Shown here piece after piece: positions 1-8,692 of a DNA stretch of 64,000 nucleotides. The notes under the pieces are model-generated. The model had not been told where the DNA came from, did no database searches, and saw only the letters and a list, made by a program, of their open reading frames with translations. This stretch comes from Pseudomonas extremorientalis. GTDB taxonomy: Bacteria > Pseudomonadota > Gammaproteobacteria > Pseudomonadales > Pseudomonadaceae. Position 1 is the first letter of the stretch; every line of letters begins with the position of its first letter. Location: the NCBI RefSeq assembly GCF_001870465.1, contig NZ_MDGK01000015.1, positions 124,001 through 188,000 of the forward strand. Reading direction: 5' to 3'. The position numbers were made by a program, and so were the translations under genes.

Positions 1-176
1 ACGGAGCCTGACAACCCTTGGTGCACGCTTTGTGCGTGTGCACGAGCAAGCTCCGTGACAGGCGCGGTCAATCACAGGATAATGCGCCATCTTTTTAGCC
101 GGCCCTGTGTAAATGGGCTGTCTCGGTATGCTTGCTTGTTTGGCCGCCTTAGCCTGACAACCCTGGAGTGTCTGGT
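1..176 (+). promoter_or_regulatory. Upstream region of lptF with inverted and direct repeats
   Basis: No gene is visible. ACGGAGC at 1-7 is perfectly complementary to GCTCCGT at 50-56, and between them GTGCACGC (21-28) faces GCGTGTGCAC (34-43), so the first 56 bases can form a long interrupted hairpin. AGCCTGACAACCCT occurs twice in direct orientation, at 5-18 and 151-164; the second copy ends at the lptF ribosome binding site. In Pseudomonas lptF is usually divergent from pepA, so this may be part of a shared promoter region, but I cannot place a convincing -35/-10 pair. Confidence 0.35.
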
Positions 177-1295
177 TTGATCGTCTTCCGTTATCTGTCC
201 CGCGAAGTCCTGTTGACCCTGAGTGCCGTGAGTGCGGTGCTGCTGGTCATCATCATGAGTGGTCGTTTCGTCAAATACCTGGCCCAGGCTGCCTCCGGCG
301 CCCTGGACCCGGGTTCGCTGTTCCTGATCATGGGCTTTCGCCTGCCGGGCTTCCTGCAGTTGATCCTGCCGTTGGGCCTGTTCCTCGGGATACTGCTGGC
401 CTATGGCCGCCTGTACCTCGAAAGCGAAATGACCGTACTCTCGGCCACCGGCATGAGCCAGCAGCGCCTGTTGGGCATGACCATGATCCCGGCCGCCGGC
501 ATCGCGCTGATCGTGGCCTGGCTGAGCCTGAGCCTGGCGCCCCAGGGTGCCCTGCAGTTCCAGCTGGTACTGAACAAGCAGGACGCGATGACCGAGTTCG
601 ACACCCTCGAACCCGGTCGCTTCCAGGCGCTCAATGACGGTTCCCGGGTGACCTACACCGAAACCCTGACCGACGACCGCGCCAACCTGGGCGGCGTGTT
701 CATCTCCGAGAAACGCCTGGGCCAGGACAAGAAAGACCGTGGCATTTCCGTGCTGGTGGCCGATTCGGGGCGCCAGGAAGTCCGTCCTGATGGCAGCCGC
801 TACCTGATCCTGGAAAATGGCTACCGCTATGACGGCAGCCCGGGCATGGCCGATTACCGCGCGATCAAGTACGACACCTATGGCGTGATGCTGGCTCGTC
901 CGGACATCAGCGACGAAGTCACCGACCGTGATGCCATCCCGACGCCTGATCTGTGGGGCAGCAAGGAACTGCGTTCCATCGCCGAGTTGCAATGGCGACT
1001 CTCCCTGCCGCTGCTGGTGTTCATCGTGACCTTGATGGCCGTGCCGCTGTCTCGCGTCAACCCGCGCCAGGGCCGCTTCCTCAAGCTGTTGCCGGCAATC
1101 CTGTTGTACATGGCCTACCTGACCATCCTGATTTCCGCCCGTGGCTCCCTGGAGAAGGGCAAGTTGTCGCCGACCCTGGGCCTGTGGTGGGTGCATGGGA
1201 TGTTTCTATTGATCGGCCTGGGGCTGCTCTACTGGGAACCGATCCGTTTGAAAATGATGAGCCGTCGTGGCCAGAAGGAGTTGGCTCGTGGCTAA
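177..1295 (+). CDS. lptF: LPS export system permease LptF
   Basis: LptF is one of the two inner-membrane permeases of the LptB2FGC transporter, which extracts lipopolysaccharide from the inner membrane and pushes it along the periplasmic Lpt bridge. The product is 372 residues, close to the E. coli length, with the family layout: N-terminal transmembrane helices, a soluble periplasmic jellyroll domain (about residues 120-260) and C-terminal helices. I chose the TTG at 177, giving MIVFRYLSREVL, because a GGAG at 164-167 lies nine bases upstream; the in-frame GTG at 168 directly abuts that motif. The gene overlaps lptG by eight bases, so the two are translationally coupled. Confidence 0.95.
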   Translation: MIVFRYLSREVLLTLSAVSAVLLVIIMSGRFVKYLAQAASGALDPGSLFLIMGFRLPGFLQLILPLGLFLGILLAYGRLYLESEMTVLSATGMSQQRLLGMTMIPAAGIALIVAWLSLSLAPQGALQFQLVLNKQDAMTEFDTLEPGRFQALNDGSRVTYTETLTDDRANLGGVFISEKRLGQDKKDRGISVLVADSGRQEVRPDGSRYLILENGYRYDGSPGMADYRAIKYDTYGVMLARPDISDEVTDRDAIPTPDLWGSKELRSIAELQWRLSLPLLVFIVTLMAVPLSRVNPRQGRFLKLLPAILLYMAYLTILISARGSLEKGKLSPTLGLWWVHGMFLLIGLGLLYWEPIRLKMMSRRGQKELARG

Positions 1296-2367
1296 GCTCG
1301 ATCGCTACATTGGTAGCAGCGTACTGATCGCCATCCTGGCGGTACTGGGCATCATCCTCGGTCTGGCGTCGTTGTTCGCCTTCATCGATGAAGTGAGCAA
1401 TGTCAGCGACACCTACACCGTGTGGGACGTGCTGAGCTATGTGGCCCTCACCGCGCCGCGTCGCCTCTACGACATGATGCCGATGGCCGCGCTGATCGGC
1501 TGCCTGATCGGCCTGGGCAGCCTGGCCAGCAATAGCGAACTGACCATCATGCGCGCTGCTGGCGTGTCCATTGGTCGTATCGTCTGGGCGGTGATGAAGC
1601 CCATGCTGCTGCTGATGGCCTGCAGCGTGCTGATCGGCGAATACGTCGCGCCACCAGCCGAAACCACTGCCCAGGCCAATCGTGCCCTGGCCCAGGGGTC
1701 AGGCGATGCGCAAAGCTCCAAGCATGGCCTGTGGCACCGCCAGGGCGATGAGTTCATCCACATCAACGCCGTGCAGCCCGGCGGACTGTTGATTGGTGTG
1801 ACCCGTTACACGTTCGACAAGGAGCGTCACCTGCTGGAGTCCAGCTTCGCCAAACGTGCGCAGTACGGTGGCGAAAAGTGGCAACTCAGCGATGTAACCA
1901 CTACCTACTTCCGCAATATTGGCCAAGGCACCAAGGCCAGCACCGAAGTGATCAACGTACCGAGCCAGGAATGGGATATCGCCCTCAAGCCGGAGTTGCT
2001 GAATACCGTGGTGATGATCCCGGAAAGCCTGCCCATCTCCGGGTTGTGGGGTTATATCCACTATCTGAAGGACCAGGGCCTGAACAACGGCCGCTACTGG
2101 CTGGCATTCTGGGTCAAGGTGTTGCAACCGGTGGTGACCGCCGCACTGGTGTTGATGGCGATTTCCTTCATTTTCGGCCCGCTGCGTTCGGTGACCCTGG
2201 GCCAGCGTGTATTCACGGGTGTGCTGGTGGGCTTCACCTTCCGCATCGCCCAGGACCTGCTTGGCCCTTCGAGCCTGGTGTTTGGCTTCTCGCCGCTGTT
2301 TGCGGTGCTGGTGCCCACTGGCATCTGCGCCCTGGCCGGGTTCTGGCTGTTGCGTCGAGCCGGCTGA
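1288..2367 (+). CDS. lptG: LPS export system permease LptG
   Basis: LptG is the heterodimer partner of LptF in the LPS export ABC transporter. The GTG start at 1288 gives MAKLDRYIGSSVL, the standard family N terminus, and a product of 359 residues. The same fold as LptF is visible: a first helix near residues 10-35, helices around residues 60-120, a periplasmic beta domain in the middle, and three C-terminal helices after about residue 265. Its start overlaps the end of lptF by eight bases. A strong terminator follows 17 bases after its stop, so lptFG is a closed two-gene operon. Confidence 0.95.
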   Translation: MAKLDRYIGSSVLIAILAVLGIILGLASLFAFIDEVSNVSDTYTVWDVLSYVALTAPRRLYDMMPMAALIGCLIGLGSLASNSELTIMRAAGVSIGRIVWAVMKPMLLLMACSVLIGEYVAPPAETTAQANRALAQGSGDAQSSKHGLWHRQGDEFIHINAVQPGGLLIGVTRYTFDKERHLLESSFAKRAQYGGEKWQLSDVTTTYFRNIGQGTKASTEVINVPSQEWDIALKPELLNTVVMIPESLPISGLWGYIHYLKDQGLNNGRYWLAFWVKVLQPVVTAALVLMAISFIFGPLRSVTLGQRVFTGVLVGFTFRIAQDLLGPSSLVFGFSPLFAVLVPTGICALAGFWLLRRAG

Positions 2368-2384
2368 TGTCGCGCTTATGATCA

Positions 2385-2416
2385 AAAAATGCCCCGGTCG
2401 AGAGATCGGGGCATTT
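2385..2416 (+). terminator. Rho-independent terminator after lptG
   Basis: AAAAATGCCCCG and CGGGGCATTTTT are perfectly complementary around a 10-base loop. The poly-A and poly-T flanks make it look bidirectional. It separates lptFG from lepA. Confidence 0.9.
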
Positions 2417-2434
2417 TTGTTCTGGTCACCAAAG

Positions 2435-2464
2435 ATGACGTCTGGCCTGAGCATCAGGTACAAT
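2435..2464 (+). promoter_or_regulatory. Putative sigma-70 promoter of lepA
   Basis: ATGACG (2435-2440, four of six bases matching TTGACA) is followed after 18 bases by TACAAT (2459-2464, five of six matching TATAAT). It lies about 55 bases upstream of the lepA start and just after the lptG terminator, where lepA needs its own promoter. Predicted from sequence only. Confidence 0.5.
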
Positions 2465-2518
2465 TCCCGGCTATTTTTCAGCGGGCAATCTGCCTGCAGC
2501 CTTTTTGAGTGTTGATCC

Positions 2519-4318
2519 GTGAGTGATTTGAGTCATATCCGCAATTTCTCCATCATCGCCCACATTGACCATGGCAAGTCGACGCTGGCCGACCGGTTTA
2601 TCCAAATGTGCGGTGGCCTTGCCGAGCGCGAAATGGAAGCCCAGGTCCTGGACTCCATGGACCTCGAACGCGAGCGCGGCATCACCATCAAGGCCCACAG
2701 CGTTACTCTGTATTACAAGGCCAAAGACGGTATCACCTACCAGCTGAACTTCATTGACACCCCGGGCCACGTCGACTTCACCTACGAAGTCAGCCGTTCC
2801 CTGGCGGCCTGTGAAGGTGCCCTGCTGGTGGTGGACGCCGGCCAGGGCGTGGAGGCGCAGTCGGTTGCCAACTGCTACACCGCGATCGAGCAGGGCCTGG
2901 AAGTCATGCCCGTGCTGAACAAGATCGACCTGCCCCAGGCCGAGCCTGAGCGCGTCAAGGAAGAGATCGAGAAGATCATCGGCATCGACGCCACCGACGC
3001 CGTCACCTGCAGCGCCAAGACCGGCCTGGGTGTCGACGAAGTGCTCGAGCGCCTGGTGCACACCATCCCTGCGCCGACCGGCAACTACGAAGATCCGCTG
3101 CAAGCGTTGATCATCGACTCCTGGTTCGACAACTACCTGGGCGTTGTGTCCCTGGTGCGCGTGCGCCATGGCCGCGTGAAGAAGGGCGACAAGATCCTGG
3201 TCAAGTCCACCGGCAAGATCCATCTGGTGGACAGCGTCGGTGTATTCAACCCCAAGCACACCGCGACCGTTGATCTGAAAGCCGGTGAAGTGGGCTTCAT
3301 CATCGCCGGCATCAAGGATATTCACGGCGCACCGGTAGGTGACACCCTGACCCTGAGTTCCACGCCGGACGTCGACGTGCTGCCAGGCTTCAAGCGCATC
3401 CAGCCGCAGGTCTACGCCGGCCTGTTCCCGGTCAGCTCCGACGATTTCGAAGACTTCCGCGAAGCCCTGCAGAAGCTGACCCTCAACGACTCGTCGTTGC
3501 AGTACACCCCGGAGAGCTCCGACGCCCTGGGCTTCGGCTTCCGTTGCGGGTTCCTGGGCATGCTGCACATGGAAATCATCCAGGAGCGCCTCGAGCGCGA
3601 ATACGACCTGGACCTGATCACCACTGCGCCGACCGTTATTTTTGAGTTGTTGCTGAAAACCGGTGAAACGATTTACGTCGACAACCCGTCCAAGCTCCCG
3701 GATCTCTCGGCGATCGAAGACATGCGCGAGCCGATCGTGCGCGCCAATATCCTGGTGCCGCAGGAACACTTGGGCAACGTTATCACCCTGTGCATCGAGA
3801 AACGTGGCGTACAGCGCGACATGCTGTTCCTCGGCACCCAGGTCCAGGTGACCTACGACATGCCGATGAACGAGGTGGTGCTGGACTTCTTCGACCGTCT
3901 CAAATCCACCAGTCGCGGCTATGCTTCGCTGGATTACCATTTCGACCGTTACCAATCGGCTAATCTGGTGAAACTGGATGTGCTGATCAACGGCGACAAG
4001 GTCGATGCCCTGGCACTGATCGTGCACAAGGACAACGCGCACTATAAAGGTCGCCAGTTGACCGAGAAGATGAAAGAACTGATTCCGCGCCAGATGTTCG
4101 ACGTCGCGATCCAGGCCGCCATTGGCGGGCAGATCATTGCGCGGACCTCCGTCAAGGCACTCAGAAAGAACGTACTGGCCAAATGCTACGGCGGTGACGT
4201 AAGCCGTAAGCGCAAGCTGCTTGAGAAGCAAAAGGCCGGTAAAAAACGCATGAAGCAAGTAGGTAACGTGGAAGTTCCACAAGAAGCCTTCCTTGCGGTG
4301 CTCAGGTTGGATAGTTAG
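2519..4318 (+). CDS. lepA: Elongation factor 4 (LepA) GTPase
   Basis: LepA/EF4 is a ribosome-associated translational GTPase involved in translation under stress and in 30S biogenesis. The product is 599 residues, the usual length. The G1 motif AHIDHGKST is at about residues 14-22, the G3 motif DTPGHVDF near residue 80 and the G4 motif NKIDLP near residue 135. The C-terminal LepA-specific domain ends in the basic [17 protein letters not shown] stretch. Translation starts at a GTG. A sigma-70-like promoter precedes it and lepB follows five bases after the stop, as in other Pseudomonas genomes. Unusually, lptG is the upstream neighbour rather than the algU-muc cluster I remember from other pseudomonads. 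Confidence 0.97.
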   Translation: MSDLSHIRNFSIIAHIDHGKSTLADRFIQMCGGLAEREMEAQVLDSMDLERERGITIKAHSVTLYYKAKDGITYQLNFIDTPGHVDFTYEVSRSLAACEGALLVVDAGQGVEAQSVANCYTAIEQGLEVMPVLNKIDLPQAEPERVKEEIEKIIGIDATDAVTCSAKTGLGVDEVLERLVHTIPAPTGNYEDPLQALIIDSWFDNYLGVVSLVRVRHGRVKKGDKILVKSTGKIHLVDSVGVFNPKHTATVDLKAGEVGFIIAGIKDIHGAPVGDTLTLSSTPDVDVLPGFKRIQPQVYAGLFPVSSDDFEDFREALQKLTLNDSSLQYTPESSDALGFGFRCGFLGMLHMEIIQERLEREYDLDLITTAPTVIFELLLKTGETIYVDNPSKLPDLSAIEDMREPIVRANILVPQEHLGNVITLCIEKRGVQRDMLFLGTQVQVTYDMPMNEVVLDFFDRLKSTSRGYASLDYHFDRYQSANLVKLDVLINGDKVDALALIVHKDNAHYKGRQLTEKMKELIPRQMFDVAIQAAIGGQIIARTSVKALRKNVLAKCYGGDVSRKRKLLEKQKAGKKRMKQVGNVEVPQEAFLAVLRLDS

Positions 4319-4323
4319 GTCCT

Positions 4324-5178
4324 ATGTCGCTAAATTTCCCGCTGTTGCTGGTCATCGCCGTTGCCGTTTGCGGTCTCCTGGCGTTGCTCGATCTGGTGTT
4401 CTTCGCCCCGCGTCGGCGGGCGGCTATCGCGGCCTATCAGGGCAGCGTCAGCCAGCCCGATGGCGTGGTGATCGAGAAGCTGAACAAAGAGCCTTTGCTG
4501 GTTGAATACGGCAAGTCGTTCTTCCCGGTGTTGTTCATCGTGCTGGTGCTGCGTTCTTTCCTGGTGGAGCCGTTTCAGATCCCGTCGGGGTCGATGAAGC
4601 CTACCCTGGACGTGGGCGACTTCATCTTGGTGAACAAGTTTTCCTACGGCATTCGCCTGCCGGTGATCGACAAGAAGGTCATCGAAGTCGGTGACCCGCA
4701 GCGCGGCGATGTAATGGTGTTCCGCTACCCGAGCGACCCGAATGTCAACTACATCAAGCGTGTGGTTGGTTTGCCGGGCGACGTGATTCGCTACACCAGT
4801 GACAAGCGCCTGTTCATCAATGGTGAGTCGGTGGCTGAAAAGCTGCTGGGTTCCGAGCCGAACAGCCTGGGCAGCGCCGAGCTGTACCAGGAAAAGCTCG
4901 GTGCGGTGGAGCACGAAATCCGCAAGGAAATGAGCCGCTACCGTGCCCAGCCTGATGGGCAGTGGAAGGTTCCGGCCGGGCACTACTTCATGATGGGCGA
5001 CAACCGCGACAACTCCAATGACAGCCGGTACTGGGATGACCCCAACATTCCCAAGGACCTGCTGGGCATGGTTCCCGACCAGAATATCGTCGGCAAGGCC
5101 TTTGCGGTCTGGATGAGCTGGCCGGAACCCAAACTCAGCCACCTGCCGAACTTCTCGCGGATCGGGCTGATCAAGTAA
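4324..5178 (+). CDS. lepB: Signal peptidase I
   Basis: LepB is the inner-membrane serine peptidase that removes signal peptides from Sec- and Tat-exported proteins. The product is 284 residues. Two N-terminal membrane segments (about residues 3-25 and 60-80) precede the catalytic domain. The nucleophile Ser90 lies in PSGSMKPTL and the general base Lys145 in NYIKRVVGLPGD; both positions equal those of the E. coli enzyme. The conserved box GDNRDNSNDSRYWD follows near residue 220. It lies five bases after lepA, probably in one operon. A perfect 20-base palindrome follows its stop. Confidence 0.97.
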   Translation: MSLNFPLLLVIAVAVCGLLALLDLVFFAPRRRAAIAAYQGSVSQPDGVVIEKLNKEPLLVEYGKSFFPVLFIVLVLRSFLVEPFQIPSGSMKPTLDVGDFILVNKFSYGIRLPVIDKKVIEVGDPQRGDVMVFRYPSDPNVNYIKRVVGLPGDVIRYTSDKRLFINGESVAEKLLGSEPNSLGSAELYQEKLGAVEHEIRKEMSRYRAQPDGQWKVPAGHYFMMGDNRDNSNDSRYWDDPNIPKDLLGMVPDQNIVGKAFAVWMSWPEPKLSHLPNFSRIGLIK

Positions 5179-5185
5179 TACAGGC

Positions 5186-5205
5186 GGCGCTGTGATCACA
5201 GCGCC
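5186..5205 (+). terminator. Perfect palindrome after lepB, possible terminator
   Basis: GGCGCTGTGATCACAGCGCC is a perfect 20-base palindrome starting eight bases after the lepB stop and followed by GAATGCTTTTCT. It could be a weak terminator or attenuator between lepB and rnc, or a protein-binding site. The rest of 5206-5328 shows no credible gene; P. aeruginosa carries a small DUF4845 gene at this place, which is absent here. Confidence 0.5.
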
Positions 5206-5328
5206 GAATGCTTTTCTGGGGTGGGGACAAATCGGTCCTGCCTCATGCGGCACCAACCAGGATTTGAATTTGAACACTGCGTCAATCGTCGATGGCCGCC
5301 GGTGCCACCAACTAGATATGGATAAACC

Positions 5329-6018
5329 GTGACCGTTTCTCTAGCACGTCTCGAGCGCCAGCTCGGCTACACCTTCAAGGATCAGGAACTGATGGTCCTT
5401 GCCCTCACACACCGCAGCTTTGCCGGGCGTAACAACGAGCGCCTGGAATTCCTCGGTGATGCCATCCTCAACTTCGTCGCCGGTGAGGCGCTGTTCGAGC
5501 GCTTCCCCCAAGCCCGTGAAGGCCAGTTGTCGCGCCTGCGTGCGCGCCTGGTGAAGGGCGAGACCCTGGCCGTGCTGGCCCGTGGCTTCGGCCTGGGCGA
5601 GTACCTGCGCCTGGGGTCCGGCGAGTTGAAGAGTGGTGGTTTTCGTCGCGAGTCGATCCTGGCCGATGCCCTTGAAGCGCTGATCGGTGCCATCTACCTC
5701 GATGCCGGCATGGAAGCCGCCAAGGAACGTGTCACTGCCTGGCTGACCTCCGAGATCGAAAGCCTCACGCTGGTCGACACCAACAAAGATCCCAAGACCC
5801 GCCTGCAGGAATTTTTGCAGTCCCGCGGGTGCGAACTGCCACGCTACGAAGTGGTGGATATCCAGGGTGAGCCCCATTGCCGCGTGTTCTTCGTGGAATG
5901 TGAAATCACCTTACTGAACGAAAAAAGCCGAGGTCAGGGTGTGAGCCGTCGTATTGCCGAACAGGTAGCGGCCGCCGCAGCACTGATTGCCCTGGGCGTG
6001 GAGAATGGCCATGACTGA
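5329..6018 (+). CDS. rnc: Ribonuclease III
   Basis: RNase III cleaves double-stranded RNA during rRNA maturation and mRNA decay. The product is 229 residues. The catalytic signature [20 protein letters not shown] sits near residues 28-47, with the metal-binding acidic residues in RLEFLGD and in the downstream DALEALIGA helix (about residues 113-121). A C-terminal double-stranded-RNA-binding domain covers roughly residues 155-228, including [12 protein letters not shown]. Translation starts at a GTG. The 3' end overlaps era by eight bases, the classic rnc-era coupling. Confidence 0.97.
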   Translation: MTVSLARLERQLGYTFKDQELMVLALTHRSFAGRNNERLEFLGDAILNFVAGEALFERFPQAREGQLSRLRARLVKGETLAVLARGFGLGEYLRLGSGELKSGGFRRESILADALEALIGAIYLDAGMEAAKERVTAWLTSEIESLTLVDTNKDPKTRLQEFLQSRGCELPRYEVVDIQGEPHCRVFFVECEITLLNEKSRGQGVSRRIAEQVAAAAALIALGVENGHD

Positions 6019-6913
6019 TTCAACCGCAACACGCTGTGGCTATGTTGCCATCGTCGGCCGCCCGAACGTGGGCAAGTCCACGTTGCTCAACCACATCCTT
6101 GGCCAGAAGCTGGCGATCACCTCGCGCAAGCCGCAGACCACCCGCCACAACATGCTGGGCATCAAGACCGAAGGCACCGTGCAAGCGGTCTACGTCGACA
6201 CCCCAGGCATGCACAAAGGTGGCGAGAAAGCCCTGAACCGCTACATGAACAAGACCGCTTCGGCGGCGTTGAAAGACGTCGACGTGGTGATCTTCGTGGT
6301 CGACCGCACCAAGTGGACCGACGAAGACCAGATGGTCCTCGAACGCGTGCAGTACGTCACCGGCCCGTTGATCGTCGCGCTGAACAAGACCGACCGTATC
6401 GAAGACAAAGCCGAGCTGATGCCGCACTTGAGCTGGCTGCAGGAACAACTGCCGAACGCCCAGATCATCCCGATTTCGGCCCAGCACGGCCACAACCTCG
6501 ATGCCTTGGAGCGCGTGATCGCCGAGCACCTGCCGGAGAACGAGCACTTCTTCCCGGAAGACCAGATCACCGACCGCAGCAGCCGTTTCCTCGCCGCTGA
6601 ACTGGTGCGCGAGAAAATCATGCGCCAGATGGGTGCGGAGCTGCCGTACCAGATCACCGTGGAAATCGAAGAGTTCAAGCAGCAGGGCAAGACCTTGCAC
6701 ATCCATGCGCTGATCCTCGTCGAGCGTGACGGTCAGAAGAAAATCATCATTGGCGACAAGGGCGAGCGTATCAAGCGCATCGGCACCGAGGCGCGCAAGG
6801 ACATGGAATTGCTGTTCGATTCCAAGATCATGCTGAACCTGTGGGTGAAGGTGAAGGGCGGCTGGTCCGATGACGAGCGTGCACTGCGTTCCCTGGGCTA
6901 TGGCGACCTGTAA
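6011..6913 (+). CDS. era: GTPase Era
   Basis: Era is an essential GTPase that binds the 3' end of 16S rRNA and helps assemble the 30S subunit. The product is 300 residues. GRPNVGKST (G1), DTPGMH (G3) and NKTDRI (G4) are all present, and the C-terminal KH domain carries the [12 protein letters not shown] motif near residue 250. I chose ATG 6011 because GGAG at 6000-6003 lies seven bases upstream; the in-frame ATG at 6005 is too close to that motif. It overlaps the rnc stop by eight bases. Confidence 0.97.
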   Translation: MTDSTATRCGYVAIVGRPNVGKSTLLNHILGQKLAITSRKPQTTRHNMLGIKTEGTVQAVYVDTPGMHKGGEKALNRYMNKTASAALKDVDVVIFVVDRTKWTDEDQMVLERVQYVTGPLIVALNKTDRIEDKAELMPHLSWLQEQLPNAQIIPISAQHGHNLDALERVIAEHLPENEHFFPEDQITDRSSRFLAAELVREKIMRQMGAELPYQITVEIEEFKQQGKTLHIHALILVERDGQKKIIIGDKGERIKRIGTEARKDMELLFDSKIMLNLWVKVKGGWSDDERALRSLGYGDL

Positions 6914-6940
6914 GGTCCTGAATGCACCGCGGGGCTGAAA

Positions 6941-7031
6941 ATGTGGGAGGGGGCTTGTCCCCGATAGCGGTGGGTCAGTTGACAAATAAGTGACTGACAC
7001 ACAGCCATCGGGGGCAGGCCCCCTCCCACAT
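6941..7031. repeat. REPIN (paired inverted REP sequences) between era and recO
   Basis: The 25-base arms 6941-6965 and 7007-7031, of the type GTGGGAGGGGGCTTG...CCCCGAT, are near-perfect inverted copies around a variable 41-base centre. The same arms recur at 10593, 21952 and, as single palindromes, at 8579 and 32483. This is the main REP family of fluorescens-group genomes, mobilised in trans by RAYT transposases; none is encoded in this window. Confidence 0.9.
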
Positions 7032-7076
7032 TAGGTTTGTGTCGTTTTCAAAAGTGCATTCCAGCAGTGAGCAGCC

Positions 7077-7766
7077 ATGTCCCAATCCCCACCCCCCAGC
7101 CAACTCGCCTACGTCCTGCACAGCCGCGCCTACCGCGAGACCAGCGCCCTGGTGGACTTCCTCACGCCCCAAGGCCGCCTGCGCGCCGTCTTGCGCAGTG
7201 CACGGGGCAAGGCGGGCACGTTGGCGCGGCCGTTCGTGGCCCTGGACGTGGAGTTTCGCGGCAAGGGTGAGCTGCAAAACGTCGGCCGCATGGAAAGCGT
7301 GGGCACCTCGGCCTGGCTCAACGGCGATGCGCTGTTCAGCGGCCTTTACCTCAATGAACTGCTGATCCGCCTGCTCCCCGCCGAAGACCCGCACCCGGCA
7401 GTATTCGATCACTACGCCGCCACCTTGCTCGCCCTGGCCGAAGGCCGTCCCCTGGAACCCTTGCTGCGTGCGTTCGAATGGCGCCTGCTCGACGACCTGG
7501 GCTACGGCTTCGAACTGGCCAACGACCTGCACGGCGAGCCCATCGCCGCCGATGGCATGTATCGCCTGCAAGTGGACGCCGGCCTGGAGCGCGTGTACCT
7601 GCTGCAACCTGGCCTGTTCCAGGGCACCGAGCTGCTGGCCATGAGCGAAGCGGACTGGACGGCGCCCGGCGCCTTGTCCGCCGCCAAGCGCCTGATGCGC
7701 CAGGCCCTGGCCGTGCACCTGGGCGGCCGGCCGCTGGTCAGCCGCGAGTTGTTTCGAAAGCCCTGA
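7077..7766 (+). CDS. recO: DNA repair protein RecO
   Basis: RecO acts with RecF and RecR to load RecA onto SSB-coated gaps and to anneal single strands. The product is 229 residues. The N-terminal OB fold begins with [22 protein letters not shown] (about residues 8-29), followed by the family's GxxR/K-type basic stretch. The C-terminal helical domain lacks the four-cysteine zinc motif of some RecO proteins, as is usual in gammaproteobacteria. It lies between era and pdxJ, the conserved Pseudomonas order. A REPIN separates it from era, so it may rely on read-through or its own promoter. Confidence 0.93.
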   Translation: MSQSPPPSQLAYVLHSRAYRETSALVDFLTPQGRLRAVLRSARGKAGTLARPFVALDVEFRGKGELQNVGRMESVGTSAWLNGDALFSGLYLNELLIRLLPAEDPHPAVFDHYAATLLALAEGRPLEPLLRAFEWRLLDDLGYGFELANDLHGEPIAADGMYRLQVDAGLERVYLLQPGLFQGTELLAMSEADWTAPGALSAAKRLMRQALAVHLGGRPLVSRELFRKP

Positions 7767-7817
7767 CAACCCCGTGTATGCTGTGCGGCGTTTCTTTCCC
7801 TTTTCAGGAGCGCTTCC

Positions 7818-8561
7818 GTGAGCACCAGCAATCGCATTCTTCTTGGCGTCAACATCGACCACGTCGCCACCCTGCGCCAGGCCCGGGGCACCCGTTACCC
7901 TGACCCGGTCAAGGCCGCGCTGGACGCCGAAGAAGCGGGCGCCGACGGCATCACCGTGCACCTGCGCGAAGACCGCCGCCACATCCAGGAGCGCGACGTG
8001 CTGCTGCTCAAGGATGTGCTGCAAACCCGCATGAATTTCGAAATGGGCGTTACCGAAGAAATGATGCAGTTCGCCGAGCGCATCCGCCCGGCACACATCT
8101 GCCTGGTGCCGGAAACCCGCCAGGAGCTGACCACCGAAGGCGGCCTCGACGTGGCCGGCCAGGAAGCGCGGATCAAAGCCGCCGTGGAGCGCTTGTCGAA
8201 GATCGGCAGTGAAGTCTCGCTGTTCATCGACGCCGACGAGCGCCAGATCGAAGCCTCGCGTCGTGTCGGCGCACCGGCGATCGAACTGCACACCGGCCGC
8301 TACGCCGACGCCACCACGCCCACCGAAGTGGCCGAGGAACTGCAACGCATCATCGACGGTGTGAGCTGCGGCCTCAAGCAAGGCCTGATCGTCAACGCCG
8401 GCCATGGCCTGCATTACCATAACGTCGAAGCCGTGGCCGCGATCAAGGGTATCAACGAGCTGAACATCGGCCATGCGCTGGTGGCCCATGCGCTGTTTGT
8501 CGGTTTCAAAGGCGCTGTCGCCGAAATGAAAGCCCTGATCCTGGCTGCCGCCAAGCACTAA
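7818..8561 (+). CDS. pdxJ: Pyridoxine 5'-phosphate synthase
   Basis: PdxJ condenses 1-deoxy-D-xylulose 5-phosphate with 3-amino-2-oxopropyl phosphate to form pyridoxine 5'-phosphate, the last ring-forming step of de novo vitamin B6 synthesis. The product is 247 residues, with the family N terminus [17 protein letters not shown] (about residues 9-25), the phosphate and active-site segment [15 protein letters not shown] (about residues 40-54) and the closing GHGLHYHN loop near residue 195. Translation starts at GTG with AGGAG seven bases upstream. It ends the lepA-to-pdxJ block, and a REP palindrome follows as a likely terminator. Confidence 0.97.
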   Translation: MSTSNRILLGVNIDHVATLRQARGTRYPDPVKAALDAEEAGADGITVHLREDRRHIQERDVLLLKDVLQTRMNFEMGVTEEMMQFAERIRPAHICLVPETRQELTTEGGLDVAGQEARIKAAVERLSKIGSEVSLFIDADERQIEASRRVGAPAIELHTGRYADATTPTEVAEELQRIIDGVSCGLKQGLIVNAGHGLHYHNVEAVAAIKGINELNIGHALVAHALFVGFKGAVAEMKALILAAAKH

Positions 8562-8578
8562 ACAACGATGCAGTTGCA

Positions 8579-8607
8579 ATGTGGGAGGGGATTGCCCCCT
8601 CCCACAT
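8579..8607. repeat. Single REP palindrome after pdxJ
   Basis: ATGTGGGAGGGG and its complement surround a short loop 18 bases after the pdxJ stop. It is a solitary REP arm folded on itself and is strong enough to act as a transcription terminator. Confidence 0.8.
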
Positions 8608-8692
8608 GCGAACCCTTACTGTTTAGCCGTTGCAGGTGTATCGTATCTGCCCTTTGCAGGCCTTGGGCCTGCGGCCGATACGTGAGGTTGTT

